This document shows, in pieces, positions 33,648-44,820 of a stretch of DNA of 64,000 bases. The position numbers and the translations under genes were made by a program. Position 1 is the stretch's first letter. Each line of letters opens with the position of its first letter. The stretch covers positions 20,888,858 through 20,952,857 of the forward strand of contig OX387190.1 in assembly GCA_947561395.2 (NCBI GenBank). The letters run 5' to 3'. The DNA is from Buxus sempervirens. Lineage: Eukaryota > Streptophyta > Magnoliopsida > Buxales > Buxaceae. Below the pieces are notes generated by a model, which saw only the letters and a program-made list of their open reading frames with translations, did not search any database and was not told where the DNA came from.

Positions 33648-34470
33648 GTAATCTTCAATGATATCTGTCATGCACTCAGACTATGGGAGGGTGCAATTAA
33701 GCAAGGATATTAGTCAACAGATGGTCACAGTGAGACTATGATTGAAACCACAATAAAAAATTTTGTTTCGCATTGCTGATTTGCTATCACTGAAGGCAAG
33801 ACTTATATCATGTTTGGACGGTATCAGATTTCATAATCAAATAGCTGGAATTATTTAAACTATTGTGAATTCATCTAATCATGTATATATTTGTTTAATT
33901 TTTACATCATCAGGGTCAAATGCACTTCTACAGCGAAATCTATAAGCTTATCTTTATACTAATGAAGTGAAAAAATATCCCATTGGAAAATTGTTTATGC
34001 ATGCTATGGGCATTTGGAAGGCTTACTCATGCTCTTTGTGCTTCACCTGTTGATGAGGTCTTCATCTCGATCTTCTCAGAGCACTTTGGTACCAATTCCA
34101 ACTCCTTTGGCTTTTGGTAAAGTTGTATGAAAGATTCCCAACCATTGCTTGCTGGATTTCAACAGAAGTTCTCACTTTTTCCTAATATGCTCTCACTGGG
34201 ATCTAACCTTCCTGAGAGTCATTTTCTTTCATATGTCAGTGTTGATCGGGTGAAAAAAGCTGCATCAGATATCCTTTCAAGTGTAAGTTTCTTTGGAAAT
34301 AGCCAAAGCAGTTAACAAAATAATTCATGCATTAATATTCTTATATTATTTACATTAATCTGGTGTTTCCATTGTCATAGGTTCCTGTATCCAGTCATTC
34401 ATCTTTTCTTGCTGGATATCTTTACCATGGTTTATGTGAAAGACTCATATCAACCGGGCATCTTCTTGAG
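33648..34470 (+). pseudogene. ESP: Separase exons (middle region, second group)
   Basis: The exon from 33648 reads VIFNDICHALRLWEGAIKQG and hits TAG at 33711. The exon from about 33914 to 34282 contains TGA at 33968 between MK and KNIPLENCLCMLWAF, and TAA at 34118 after FGFW, yet keeps SPVDEVFISIFSEH and MKDSQPLLAGFQQKFS. The exon 34381-34470 (VPVSSHSSFLAGYLYHGLCE) is intact. Three stops within 410 bp exclude a sequencing slip as the only cause. Confidence 0.82.
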
Positions 34471-36100
34471 GTAATTAATTAGTTTTAAACAAACCAAAAT
34501 TTGCTATCTAAATGAATATGATCAACTCATTCGACTGAGATTTGTAATTGCATTTTGAATTACCATGAAGTGAGTTTTCATCATGAAGGGGAATCCTTGG
34601 CATTTGGGCTCTAATTTATCAACTTACTAGTATTACACTGTTATAGACTTATTTATTGATTTTAGGTTATTCTGATAATAATGTGTTTTCAATGAGCAAT
34701 ATGAGGTGATAATTGAATCCTTTCAAGGGATGAGGCAACTTAATTCGGTTTAATGCAACCCAGTGCTGCAGCAAAACAGTTTGAGCTTTGATGGTTATGA
34801 AGAAGTAAAAATAAATAATGGAAACTGTTTGCCCCAAAATTTGTTGATTAGTCGTCATGGCTTAAAGTGGTTCAAATCATCTAGTGCATGGCATATTGAC
34901 TGTTATATGTATTAGAATGTGGGATTGAACAGAACAAGTGGACAATTAGGAACACCAAGATAGATAGGATAAGTAATGGAGATGGTGCAAGTTATCCAAC
35001 TGGATATGTGTGTATAAGGGGAATTTTAATGGGGGATTCAAGTTGGTAGAAATGATCAGGTGGTGCCTTCCCCATGAACCCAATGTAGAGTATGATCCTA
35101 TCTACCACCCAAAGAATTATGATGAAGGGGTCCTTTTTCCTAATGCAGCGAACTAAACTTTCTTGATGCACAATAGAAGTTTTAATTTATGGGAATCTAG
35201 AGTATTGAGAATACTAAGGATGTATAAAGTTTTCGAACACTCGTGTTTCTCAAGAATAAGATTGCTTTTCACATTGGCAATGTCGAGCATATTCCTGCAT
35301 GATGGAAGTTTTGTTTATAACATTAATGTTTGGGTCTCATCCATAACAAAAGATGCATGCATTTCAACAACGGTTAAATCAAAATTTACAACCTAGGATG
35401 CCTACAAGCATATTAGATTTTGTGTTCCCGTTGCATTTTTGTTGTTTCTTGAATCCTTCATTTCTCTAATACGCTGAATAAGAAACAAGCATTGGCTATG
35501 CACGAACATAAATACGTCAACGTACACTCACACTCAACAGAAGCACTTGCTTCCATTTATGTGTGTGCATGCTCATGTAAAGAAAATGACCTGCCTTAGA
35601 ATATATGTGTGTAATAATTAGGTCATAGATCAGGAAAAACTTTGCACAATTTATGTTGCAATGTACATTTTGGAATAATAAAGATGGAATCATCCCCGTG
35701 TTTCCAACAATATGCCAGAACTTGTTTCATCTTGATAAGTGTCTGTCATGGACATCTATTGGAACTTTGAAGGTGTCCTACATATCAGAGCCTTGTTTGG
35801 ATGCTTACACCGATACCTAGCTGATAGTGTTTGGAATGGAATTGATTTGGACAAAAATATGTGGAATAAGATGAGAAAATTATTTCTTAAGACTGAAATC
35901 CATGATAATATAAACTAGAACACCTATTACTTTTGGCACCCTGAAAATTGACTGCTTTTCAGTGATTTGTTATTCTGCAATTCTTCAATCTGTTTACGTA
36001 AGTGCTGAAGAAAGATCTCTGGCGTTTCTTTCATACATTTATCCAATTTTTAATCTGAAGATCATTTGTTGTTTTCCTAATGGGCTTTTCTTGTCATTAG
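34471..36100. other. Separase intron
   Basis: AT-rich intron without a transposon or gene that I can recognise. Confidence 0.5.
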
Positions 36101-37300
36101 GCTCTTTCATATGCAAAAGAAGCCCTTCGCTTGCGTAGTAAACTCTTGCGAGAGAAATTTGTGTACTTTACTGAGCAGCGGCATGAAAATGTCAAAGAAA
36201 GTGCAGAAAAGAATCCACAGATGAAGTATGCTTGTGCTAATATCCACTTATATGGATCAGTAGCTATTGAGGTTTGGCCATCTGAGAGTCACTTGTTGGA
36301 CTTGGAAACTTGCCACTTTGCCAAGTTGCTTTTGCATCTTTATTAGGTATTTCCTTTTATATTTTTCCTTATCTTCATGATAGTTGATGACACAGCTATT
36401 TAATGTTTGCATAAAGTTATCTGTTGTTTACATAAAATATATTTTGCTTGTACTTTTCTCTAGGGAAACTATATCGTAAGAAGGAACTTTGGGAATTCGC
36501 AGAAATTGAACTTAACAGTGCGAAGCAAATTTTAGCAGATGCCGGCTCAATTATTTCATGCAAACGGTGCAAATTGATGTTTGAAGTTACCATTGATCAG
36601 TAAATTGGAGATCTAAATAGAAGTCAATTTGATGTAAGTGAAGGGATTACATTGGTCAAGAGCTCATATTTTGCTCTAGGTCTTTACAGATCAGCCCTTG
36701 AAAAATTGAATCATTTTGAATGGCAGGATTCTCTTAGCATATTAGAGGGAGAAAATGTTGGAAGTAATATGCTCAGGAAAACTCTTTTCAAGGAGGCTGA
36801 ACATGATGACGGCAATACTAGTGCTTATTATGGAACAAATCATTCCAATACCTTCCACCTAAAGATGGAAGCTGAGGAACTGAAAGTAATTAAAGAACCT
36901 AAAAGGTTTTGGAAATCTAGGAAATCATCAAAGAAAGTACCACAGGTGCCAAATTCAGTAGCTGACCGAAGTTTAAGGACAACTCGCTTTGGAGTTCACT
37001 CTTTTGATAGTAAAAGTTTACACATGCAGAGTGAAGCAGAAAGTTCTTGTTCCAGATGTGAAAGTAGTGATGTCTTTGGTTTCCCTGATGCTCTTTGTCA
37101 GAATAGATCACTCTTGGAAACCAGCAGGATATCGAAGGCTGAATTTGCATGCGGAATGGCATGTTTCTGTGGCAGAGAAAAGTGTTGGAGATGGTCTTCT
37201 CATGGAAGTCATGGTGATTGGTTCATTAAAAGATTTTATTTGCATGAAATGGGAATTCCATCGCAGACGACTTTCACTGAAACTACTAATTGGTATAGGT
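36101..37300 (+). pseudogene. ESP: Separase exons (ALSYAKEA block and following large exon)
   Basis: The exon from 36101 reads ALSYAKEALRLRSKLLREKF and ends at TAG 36344-36346 right at the putative donor. The next exon starts at 36464 (KLYRKKELWEFAEIELNSAK), reaches TAA at 36601, continues in the same frame to about 37180, then shifts by one base to read LLMEVMVIGSLKDFICMKWE. The last 200 bases of this exon form part of the palindrome at 37093-38136, and the mirror copy carries the same shift. Confidence 0.82.
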
Positions 37301-38136
37301 ATGGTGGAATTGCCTATCAATAGTTTTTTTTGCGTGAGAATTTATGATATGTATAACATTGATATGCGCGCATGTGTGTATGGGTACGGTACGTGCTCAT
37401 GTGGATGTGCTTGTATGCATTCATGTGTTTTATATAGAATTTGAATATCTGTCGCCTTTTCTTCTATCTAATGGATATAGCATCTAAGAGTTTTTGGGCT
37501 ACAAAACAATGGTTTTCTCCACTGTTAGGAAAGTTAGGATTGAATTATGGTCTGAAATAAGAAAGGGTAACTTTTAGTTCATTGACTTTGTTTTTATTTG
37601 TCGAAGGCTGAATTTGCATATCAATGTTTGCATGTGGAGAAAACCAATGAACTAAAATTTACCCTTTCTTATTTCAGGCCATAATTCAATCCTAACTTTC
37701 GTAACAATGGAGAAAATCATTGTTTTGCAGCCCAAAAACTTTTAGATGCTATATCCATTAGATAGAAGAAAAGGCGACAGATATTCAAATTCTATATAAA
37801 ACACATGAATGCATACAAGCACATCCACATGAGCACGTACCGTACCCATACACACATGCGCGCATATCAATGTTATACATATCATAAATTCTCACGCAAA
37901 AAAAACTATCGATAGGCAGTTCCACCATACCTATACCAATTAGTAGTTTCAGTGAAAGTCGTCTGCGATGGAATTCCCATTTCATGCAAATAAAATCTTT
38001 TAATGAATCAATCGCCATGACTTCCATGAGAAGACCATCTCCAACACTTTTCTCTGCCACAGAAACATGCCATTCTGCATGCAAATTCAGCCTTCGATAT
38101 CCTGCTGGTTTCCAAGAGTGATCTATTCTGACAAAG
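37093..38136. repeat. Palindrome: 492-bp inverted arms from separase exon/intron
   Basis: Left arm 37093-37584 and right arm 37645-38136 are reverse complements with few mismatches and no net indel (paired coordinates sum to 75229 at both ends). They are separated by a 60-bp loop. Each arm holds ~200 bp of separase exon plus ~290 bp of intron. Short intron sequence TTTTAGTTCATT.ACTTTG occurs at the left inner edge and again right after the right arm (38146-38163), the trace of a template switch or snap-back duplication. Confidence 0.93.
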
Positions 38137-38172
38137 TTACCCTTTTAGTTCATTAACTTTGTTTTTCTCAAG

Positions 38173-39695
38173 GAAATGCATAGGTATCGATGGCAAAATT
38201 CATGAAAGACATTAAATATTTTGGCAAGGTATGTCTGTGCTTGTTAGCGGAAAGCCATTTCGTCATACTTCCGCTACTATTTCATTATCCTCATTGCTTG
38301 CTTACATTGGGAAGGAAATTCCAGGAGATTCATTTGTCATCGAGCGTGCAGAAATACTATATCACATCTGTTGGTTTTCTCTGAAGAATTATCATTCAGT
38401 GGATTCTAGGTATTCTCAAACAACCACAAATATAGTAACTGAATGTCTGTATATAAGCTCTCCAGAAATTTCTTGTTTACTTCTCTCCCTCTCTTCCCCC
38501 ATGTCTATTTGTTGAGATAAGCCATGCTGGATTTGGCTTACATTAATGCTCTATGCCAGATTTTTAATCATTTTGTGGGATTTAACATATGTCTAGAAAA
38601 TAAACATCCTATTGTATCTGCCAAATATTTTGAGTTATAATTGTTATTCTCAATATTTGGGACAAGGAATTTTTTTTTTCCTGTTAACAGTAAATGTGTT
38701 ATCATATATGTGAGCTCTAATAGTTAGTTGATAACCAATACATTTCATATTGCTAACATATTTTGCTTCCCCCCTTCTTTCTTTTCTTCTTACCAAGGCT
38801 GCTTGTTGTGCTTTGTCTCGTGTTCAGATATCAGGAATAGTATCTTGGCTGTTGCAAGCTTTCATACTTTCCCGTGAGCTTCCCTTGCTTTTTTAGAAGG
38901 TTGAAATATTCCATCTTTTTGATGATCCGAACTGATTATTTCGGGAATACCGTTTATCTCAAAGTATTTTAGTCATATCTTCTGATGACTATGCATTATA
39001 ATCTTTTTCTGCAGTTTGATATTTGTAAATAACTCCATATATTGTAGGTTGGTGATTTGAGGCTGTTTTTGTATTGGTTTGTATGAAGTCATAACATGGA
39101 GTATGCTCTATCTAATATGTTTTAGTTACATTTTGTTACAGTGGTTGATCTTCTAAATCCAAAACTCCTTTCATGTCATTGTCTTTAAGTTTTCAAGGAA
39201 TTGAGTTTTAGTAGAATCCTTTTAGCGGGATTCTAGAAATGATATTTGTTAGGTTTCTGTGCTAAATAATGATGGAGAGTATTTCATATGTTCAAACGTT
39301 GGTTAATTAGATGGATTCAATTGCCTGATGAGGCATTGAGATATAAGTTTCAATGTCATATGTATAGGTTTATTTTCTTTTTTTCATTTTTCTTACCTCT
39401 GATTTTTCTTTTTCCTTTTTATTTTATTTTTTCCCCATTCTTGTTCGCTTAGCCTTAATAGATAAAAACTATATTTGATGTTTAAAACAATACTACATGT
39501 GTCCAGGTTGCTTGCTTCCATATTTTTACTTTCCTGCTCTAGTGGGCATTTTTCCTTGCCTCTTTATTTTGAGAAAGATATATCGGGATGGCATTGGGCT
39601 GCGTACTTTCATCAAGCTTCACTTGGAACGCATGTGAACCACCAGCTCCTCTCAAGTATGGGTGGAAAGCTTGTCAGTAACTCCGGGAATTTTTA
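38173..39695 (+). pseudogene. ESP: Separase exons (SVLVSGKP to AAYFHQASLG blocks)
   Basis: Exon 38173-38409 reads KCIGIDGKIHERH, TAA (38213-38215), then MSVLVSGKPFRHTSATISLS and IERAEILYHICWFSLKNYHS. Exon 38798-38899 reads AACCALSRVQISGIVSWLLQ and contains TAG at 38894. The exon from 39507 to about 39695 reads LLASIFLLSCSSGHFSL and WHWAAYFHQASLGTHVNHQL. Order and spacing follow plant separases; the last donor is uncertain. Confidence 0.78.
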
Positions 39696-40602
39696 GGTAT
39701 ATCTTTGTGCTCCTATTTTCACGTGCTCCTTCTTTGTTCTCCTTAGATAAACCACTTAGTGTGAGTACTTTTTGTTCTTGGTCACTAGATTCAAGTATGC
39801 TTTTCATTTTACTGGTATCATTTCACATATTCCTTTTCTTCATGTACGATCTCTTGATGCAGGTTAAATAGACAATATGTAATTGAATAGAAATGTCAAG
39901 TGTCTGGTTTCCTGAACCTACTTTCTTTGTTACTGGATTTACCAGTTCCATAATTGGTCATCAATTGAGCCATAAATAGCATATCCAGCTTTTAGTTTGA
40001 CCATAAATTCTAACTCCTGATTGGAAATATTAATATGTGGCAATTGTCCATCTACATGGTCCTTCTACAACCACATCAATGCTAGCTAATGTTTCTCAAT
40101 GCTAAGGAACGAGTTGAGTTGTTCAAATTTTCAAAGTGTTAGGTCTGTTCCTCAATGCATAAGGTGTAAAACTAACAAGCATGTAGTAAAATTGATCAAC
40201 AAGTCATAAAATGTAAAATATAACAATATAAATAAAGATATATATGTGGCACACAGTAGGAGAACCCAAATTTTCTTAGAAAAATGTTTGTATTACATAT
40301 TAATGATTTTCATAAGCTTCATGACTTAAACTACCTCACGAAATTTCCAAACTGTTAAATTATGCAATATACATGGGTATCTTTTATCATATGTAAAAGT
40401 AAATCAAAATTAATTGAGGAAAGAAATTAATGCAATTAAGGTTTTCCTTTCACTCATATGGACACTGCACAATACTTGGACTCTGGGGAACTTCGTGGGT
40501 CAAATGGAAGACATGTTAATTTTACCTTCGGAGGTGTGAACGTATTGGGACTTAAAGTCTCTATGTTCAATCCTTGTAGAAATCTTCGTAAGTGTTTTCT
40601 TT

Positions 40603-40877
40603 AAGGTACATTTGGATTTTGAGAGAATTTGGGAAGCGGTTTGGAGGAAATAGAAGAAATTATTAGAAATAGTGTTGTGGGCCCTGTTTTTTCTCATGGT
40701 TCATTTTCATACCTCTCCATCAAGAACAAAAACAGCTTGATTTGATCACTTAATTTCTCAGTAGGAATGGGCCTCACTACTATCCTTTTTTCTCTAAGTA
40801 ACTAAACACGTGCAGAATGTGAGAGAAGTTGCTTTTCCTACATCTCTTGCATTCTCTTGACATCCGAATGTAGCCTT
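40603..40877. mobile_element. Probable MITE in separase intron
   Basis: The left end AAGGTACATTTGGATTTTGA and the reverse complement of the right end AAGGCTACATTCGGATGTCA align over ~35 bp. The interior has no coding potential. No clear target duplication. Confidence 0.55.
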
Positions 40878-41180
40878 AGGAATAAGCCTCATTGAAATTA
40901 TTGTTATGAGACTTTTATAGTTGGCCACAGGCCAAAGGCTACAAGTTTTAGCTGCTTGGTGTTGTCTCAAAAATGTTTTCACATATGTTAGCGTCCGTTA
41001 GCTTCGTTCAATTGAGCAATTTATATTAATGGCTAGAACTCTTCTTGTTACGATTTTTAATTTGCCACTGATCTAGTGGATATCCCAACTGTTGCAATGT
41101 TGGAATTGGTGGTTGTTTGTCCTGTGCTATAAACTTGTATAAGTATGAAAGAAAACTTGGATTTTTAATAAAAAAAATTG

Positions 41181-41341
41181 GCTAGCCTAGTGCACAAGGC
41201 TCCCGCCACCACTTGGGGTCTGGGGAGGGTTTGATATACATAGCCTTAGCTCCACGAGCAGATAGATTATATCCTATGACTTGAACTTGCGACCTTTAGA
41301 CCGCAATAGAACTACCTTTCCATTGCGCTAGGGCTCGCCCT
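41181..41341 (-). mobile_element. tRNA-derived SINE (Au-like)
   Basis: On the minus strand it starts GGGCGAGCCCTAGCGCAATG, which includes a polymerase III A box. The B-box-like GCAAGTTCAAGTC lies about 40 bases downstream, and the body ends in CCCCAGACCCC...GGGAGCCTTGTGCACTAGGC. This is the arrangement of the plant Au/TS SINE group. A short T/A run follows. It is not a tRNA gene, because acceptor and anticodon stems cannot be formed. Confidence 0.85.
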
Positions 41342-41356
41342 CAAACCTAGATTATT

Positions 41357-42040
41357 AATATATTTTACAAAAAATATTGATGCCACTGACCCTCTACCAA
41401 CTGATCCTTTCCAACTATCCCAATGGGTGGGATGCTCGAATTATGATTTGGATCCTGAGCTCTGTGAGGCCTCCTATTGTTCTCAATTGTGGCCATACAA
41501 AAGAACCGTTGCTATGGGAGTATTTGAAGAGGGTTTACAATCAAGAATATTTTGCTCGCTGTTTTCAAATACTATGCTATAGTTCCTGATGCCTCTTTGT
41601 TTGCCGTTCAAGTTGTGCATAAGACTAGCCAATGTGATCAATTTCTGATGAAACTCGTTCAGATTTTGACACATCTTATTCTAACTTAATGAATCGGGTT
41701 CCATCTCCTTCTCTTGATATATGTCTAGGTGAACTTCTAAGAGAAGAGTGGCAGGCTATCACCAATGCTACCATGGACAATCAATTGGCTTCTAGCAGCC
41801 CCCTTCCTTTAGCATTTGCTACTCAAGGGAGATCAAAGCGACAGCACATGCGTGCTGTTGTATAGTGTTCAAGTTACAAGGAATTTGCCCACAATTCTGC
41901 TCATTGTGAGAAGTTCTGTAACGATGGCAAGAGAAACCAGGACACATCATTACTGCTTGCCCTATCCGCCCTTAGAATAACATATCATGCCTCGGCTGCA
42001 GCCTTCACTCCTTTTGCCTTGCCTATAGCTACATCTTAGG
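41357..42040 (+). pseudogene. Ty1/copia gag remnant with zinc-knuckle trace
   Basis: Shifting frames give DPLPTDPFQLSQW-like, LGELLREEWQAITNATMDNQ and a degraded CX2C zinc knuckle (YCSSYKEFAHNSAHCEKFCN). These are the successive landmarks of plant Copia gag. Multiple stops and frameshifts; no pol found downstream. Confidence 0.7.
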
Positions 42041-42187
42041 TCGTTTTCTTCTCAGGTATGGTTGCCATAGGGGTTTTAACTGCTGAAATGGGATTTTTTC
42101 CGCCTTTCTGCCTTAAGACTTTCAGGTACAACTAAATTACCCTCTTCTCCTTAGTGAATTTTGACCAAACCAGGCTTGTCCTGAAAT

Positions 42188-42720
42188 CTAGATTTTAGGC
42201 ATAAACCAAAATTGACTTTTTATTGGTGAAAAATTAGGTATTGGAAATGTTTTTTTGAATCTAAATAGGGGGTAAACCTTATGTGCATGTAAAGACTTAA
42301 GCAAATAAAATCTTATGTTTAAAACATTTATTTAAATGTCTTTCATGTAACTAATTCTAGGTGTTTTTGAATAGTTCAAGGTAACAGAGTCTGTAGAACT
42401 ATATATTGGGTGAAATAGCATTTCACGATTAATCAACAATACCCTGCAATTAACTAACAACTGTGATTAGGTTCTACGACTAATCGATATTTGTTGATCA
42501 GAAAACCTAAGTTTTCAGTCCTGCTGGTTTTTCTAAGGATTAGTCTAGTGATTAATCAACAACTCTACAATTAGATGTCTAGTGAATAATCGTGGAACTC
42601 ACAATAATCTTCCCAAAGCATACTTTTTGGGTTTTCTGATTAATGATTAATTTATAATTAATGGCGATTAATCGTGAGTTTGAAATAGATTTTCTCCCAA
42701 TCAATTTTCTTCCACTTTCA
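42188..42720 (-). mobile_element. Inverted fragment of the solo LTR 1 family
   Basis: The reverse complement of 42188-42362 aligns with 11680-11870 of solo LTR 1 (ACATGAAAGACATTTAA.TAAATG, CTTAAGTCTTTACATG, CAATAAAAAGTCAA). 42420-42700 carries the same series of GATTAATCG-type motifs as 11370-11620. More diverged than an intact LTR; its ends were not found. Confidence 0.72.
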
Positions 42721-43138
42721 TGATCCAAAAATCATTTAACCTTGCCGAACCCCAATTCCCATCATCCTAAGATTTTAAATACACTATAATATGCATCATA
42801 ACATGGAAAACAAGCATCAAACATAATCACACATGCCAAACATTAGATGCTTCAAATTTTACTGATATAACTTGCATACAAGCAAACCATCAAAATAAGT
42901 GCATTAAATTCCACAATGTCAATCTATCATCAACTATTATAATATGCTTTACACATGCTGTTTTATATCCTAAAATTCCTGTTGGAAAGAAGACTGTAGA
43001 TCCACTTACTTGAATTGCTAAATATTTTTCTTTTCTACGTCTAGTTTTCTGGATTTCTTGCAAACCTCTCCCTCTTGCCTTGTCCCCGCATTGAATTCTT
43101 TCTTTACAAATCTTCTCATGTCCAGAATCTCCTACAGA

Positions 43139-43222
43139 TACACACACACACACACACACACTCTCTTTCTTTGTCTCTCTGGTTGATTATTATTATTATT
43201 TTATTACTACTACTACTATTAT
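43139..43222 (+). repeat. Compound microsatellite (CA)n-(CT)n-(ATT)n-(ACT)n
   Basis: About 10 CA units at 43139-43161, then CT-rich, then ATT and ACT trinucleotides to 43222. Confidence 0.9.
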
Positions 43223-43590
43223 TAAATCATATTTACAACACACGCGCACGCGCCTTAGGGCTATATAGCCTTGGAGTTTTCCTAGTCCAACTTGGATTAC
43301 AAGTATGCCCTTTGATCTAAAGACTTCTAATAGATATCATAACTTCAATTTTAGTCCAAATATTATTGTTTAATTAAATTACACCTAATTACCTTATTTC
43401 CTTAATTATTTTAAGTTTAAGACCCCTTGATCAAGTTTAATGACCAAAACACTCTTTCCCACCTAATGGGCTATAAATCTATCTATTTAAATTCAAATTG
43501 AGCCCAACTTAAATCCAACTAAGTTTTTAGGCCCAATAGTTACTCAATTAATCACTTAGAATATATAGGAAAAGACTAAACTACCCTTAG

Positions 43591-43704
43591 GAAATACCAC
43601 TAAAAGTTAAATAGTTTGATAAAGGTGCTCTGAAACATAAAAGTGCAAACTTTGGCAACTGAATCTTAAATAGTTTGATAAAGTACCACTAAAAATTAAT
43701 TTTC
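43591..43704 (+). repeat. 114-bp direct repeat, copy 1
   Basis: GAAATACCACTAAAAGTTAA...AAAAATTAATTTTC recurs at 44260-44373 with about four mismatches. Each copy also contains an internal ATAGTTTGATAAAG duplication. No function recognised. Confidence 0.9.
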
Positions 43705-44083
43705 CCATTTGAGTTCCAATTGTGTCAATTATCTCTTCAAAAGTTATATGTTTCTCTTAAGCTTTAATTTGATGTAGGTTCCATATGCTTCCATGATTAG
43801 TTCCACTCAACATACATATCAAGTTTAAAGCTTTTGTAGAAGAGTCCCAATGTTCAGGCTAGTTAAACCTTGACACTTTAATGAGCTAGGAAACTAAGAA
43901 CAGCCCCAAAACACATTCAAAATCGGGGAAATGGGGGGACAAAAAGTCTCCTCTTGACATGTATATTCTTCCCAAAATATACTTGCGGTGAAACCTTAGC
44001 ACTGAAATTTGCAATCACTAGTCACAAGCATTTCATGGAAAGTTAAGACCATTTTAGAATTATTTTTAATCACCTATAAATTT

Positions 44084-44256
44084 TATTATAAATAAATTCT
44101 TCCAAAAATACCCTTATACAACTCACTCCCAAGACTTGTACAAGCAATAAATTGACTTGTACAAGCCATTTTAGACTTGTACAAACAATAAAATGACTTG
44201 TACAAGTCATTTGTATGAGTGATGTAACGGTATTTTTGGAAGAATTTATTTATAAT
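44084..44256. mobile_element. MITE with internal ACTTGTACAAG palindromes
   Basis: TATTATAAATAAATTCTTCC at the left is the reverse complement of GGAAGAATTTATTTATAATA at the right; terminal repeats are ~36 bp with few mismatches. The 100-bp centre holds four copies of the palindrome GACTTGTACAAGY. It ends 3 bp before direct repeat copy 2. Confidence 0.8.
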
Positions 44257-44259
44257 AGT

Positions 44260-44373
44260 GAAATACCACTAAAAGTTAAATAGTTTGATAAAGGTGCTCT
44301 GAAACATAAAAGTGCAAACTTTGACGACTGAATCTTAAATAGTTTGATAAAGTACCAATAAAAATTAATTTTC
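44260..44373 (+). repeat. 114-bp direct repeat, copy 2
   Basis: Second copy of the repeat at 43591-43704. Confidence 0.9.
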
Positions 44374-44820
44374 TCAACTCAAATGACACAAAAAGACAAT
44401 TGGAACTAATCATTTCAGATGACTTTATCAAAGCTTTCATTAAGTGTATATATCGCTAGCATCAAAAATAATTTTTTATATAAATAATGCCAGATAGTAG
44501 TTGAAATGTTATGCAACTAAACTCAAGGTTTGAAGCTGCTGAAAGTAGAATAAAATTTTGTGGAATTAATTCTATTTTGGTTGAATTTTAGAACAAGACT
44601 CTTGTGCTAACTGTCACGTAAGAATCAAGGCTGCAAGTGAGCACAAAGCAGTTGATACCTTAACTTGACATAGTAAAAAATGTGAAAAGGGGTCCTGTAA
44701 GATCTGATATTCCAGGAAAAAAATGCATCTAAAATACACTGGTGGAAATAGAATGGATGGATTTATTGTCTTTCTTTCTTTACATATTTGGTTTCAGCTA
44801 ATGACTGAGGCTACCTACAG

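Larger units (their letters stand above)
39696..44820. other. Large separase intron filled with transposon debris
   Basis: Holds a MITE, a SINE, a Copia gag remnant, an inverted LTR fragment, microsatellites, a direct repeat pair and a second MITE, listed separately. One or more exons between the HQASLG block and the catalytic domain may also be missing. Confidence 0.6.

Noticed and set aside
37785..38084. Separate minus-strand gene of 99 codons
   Set aside because: It is the mirror copy of the separase exon/intron segment in the palindrome.
41181..41341. tRNA gene on the minus strand
   Set aside because: Only A- and B-box-like parts are present, followed by a SINE body; no complete cloverleaf.
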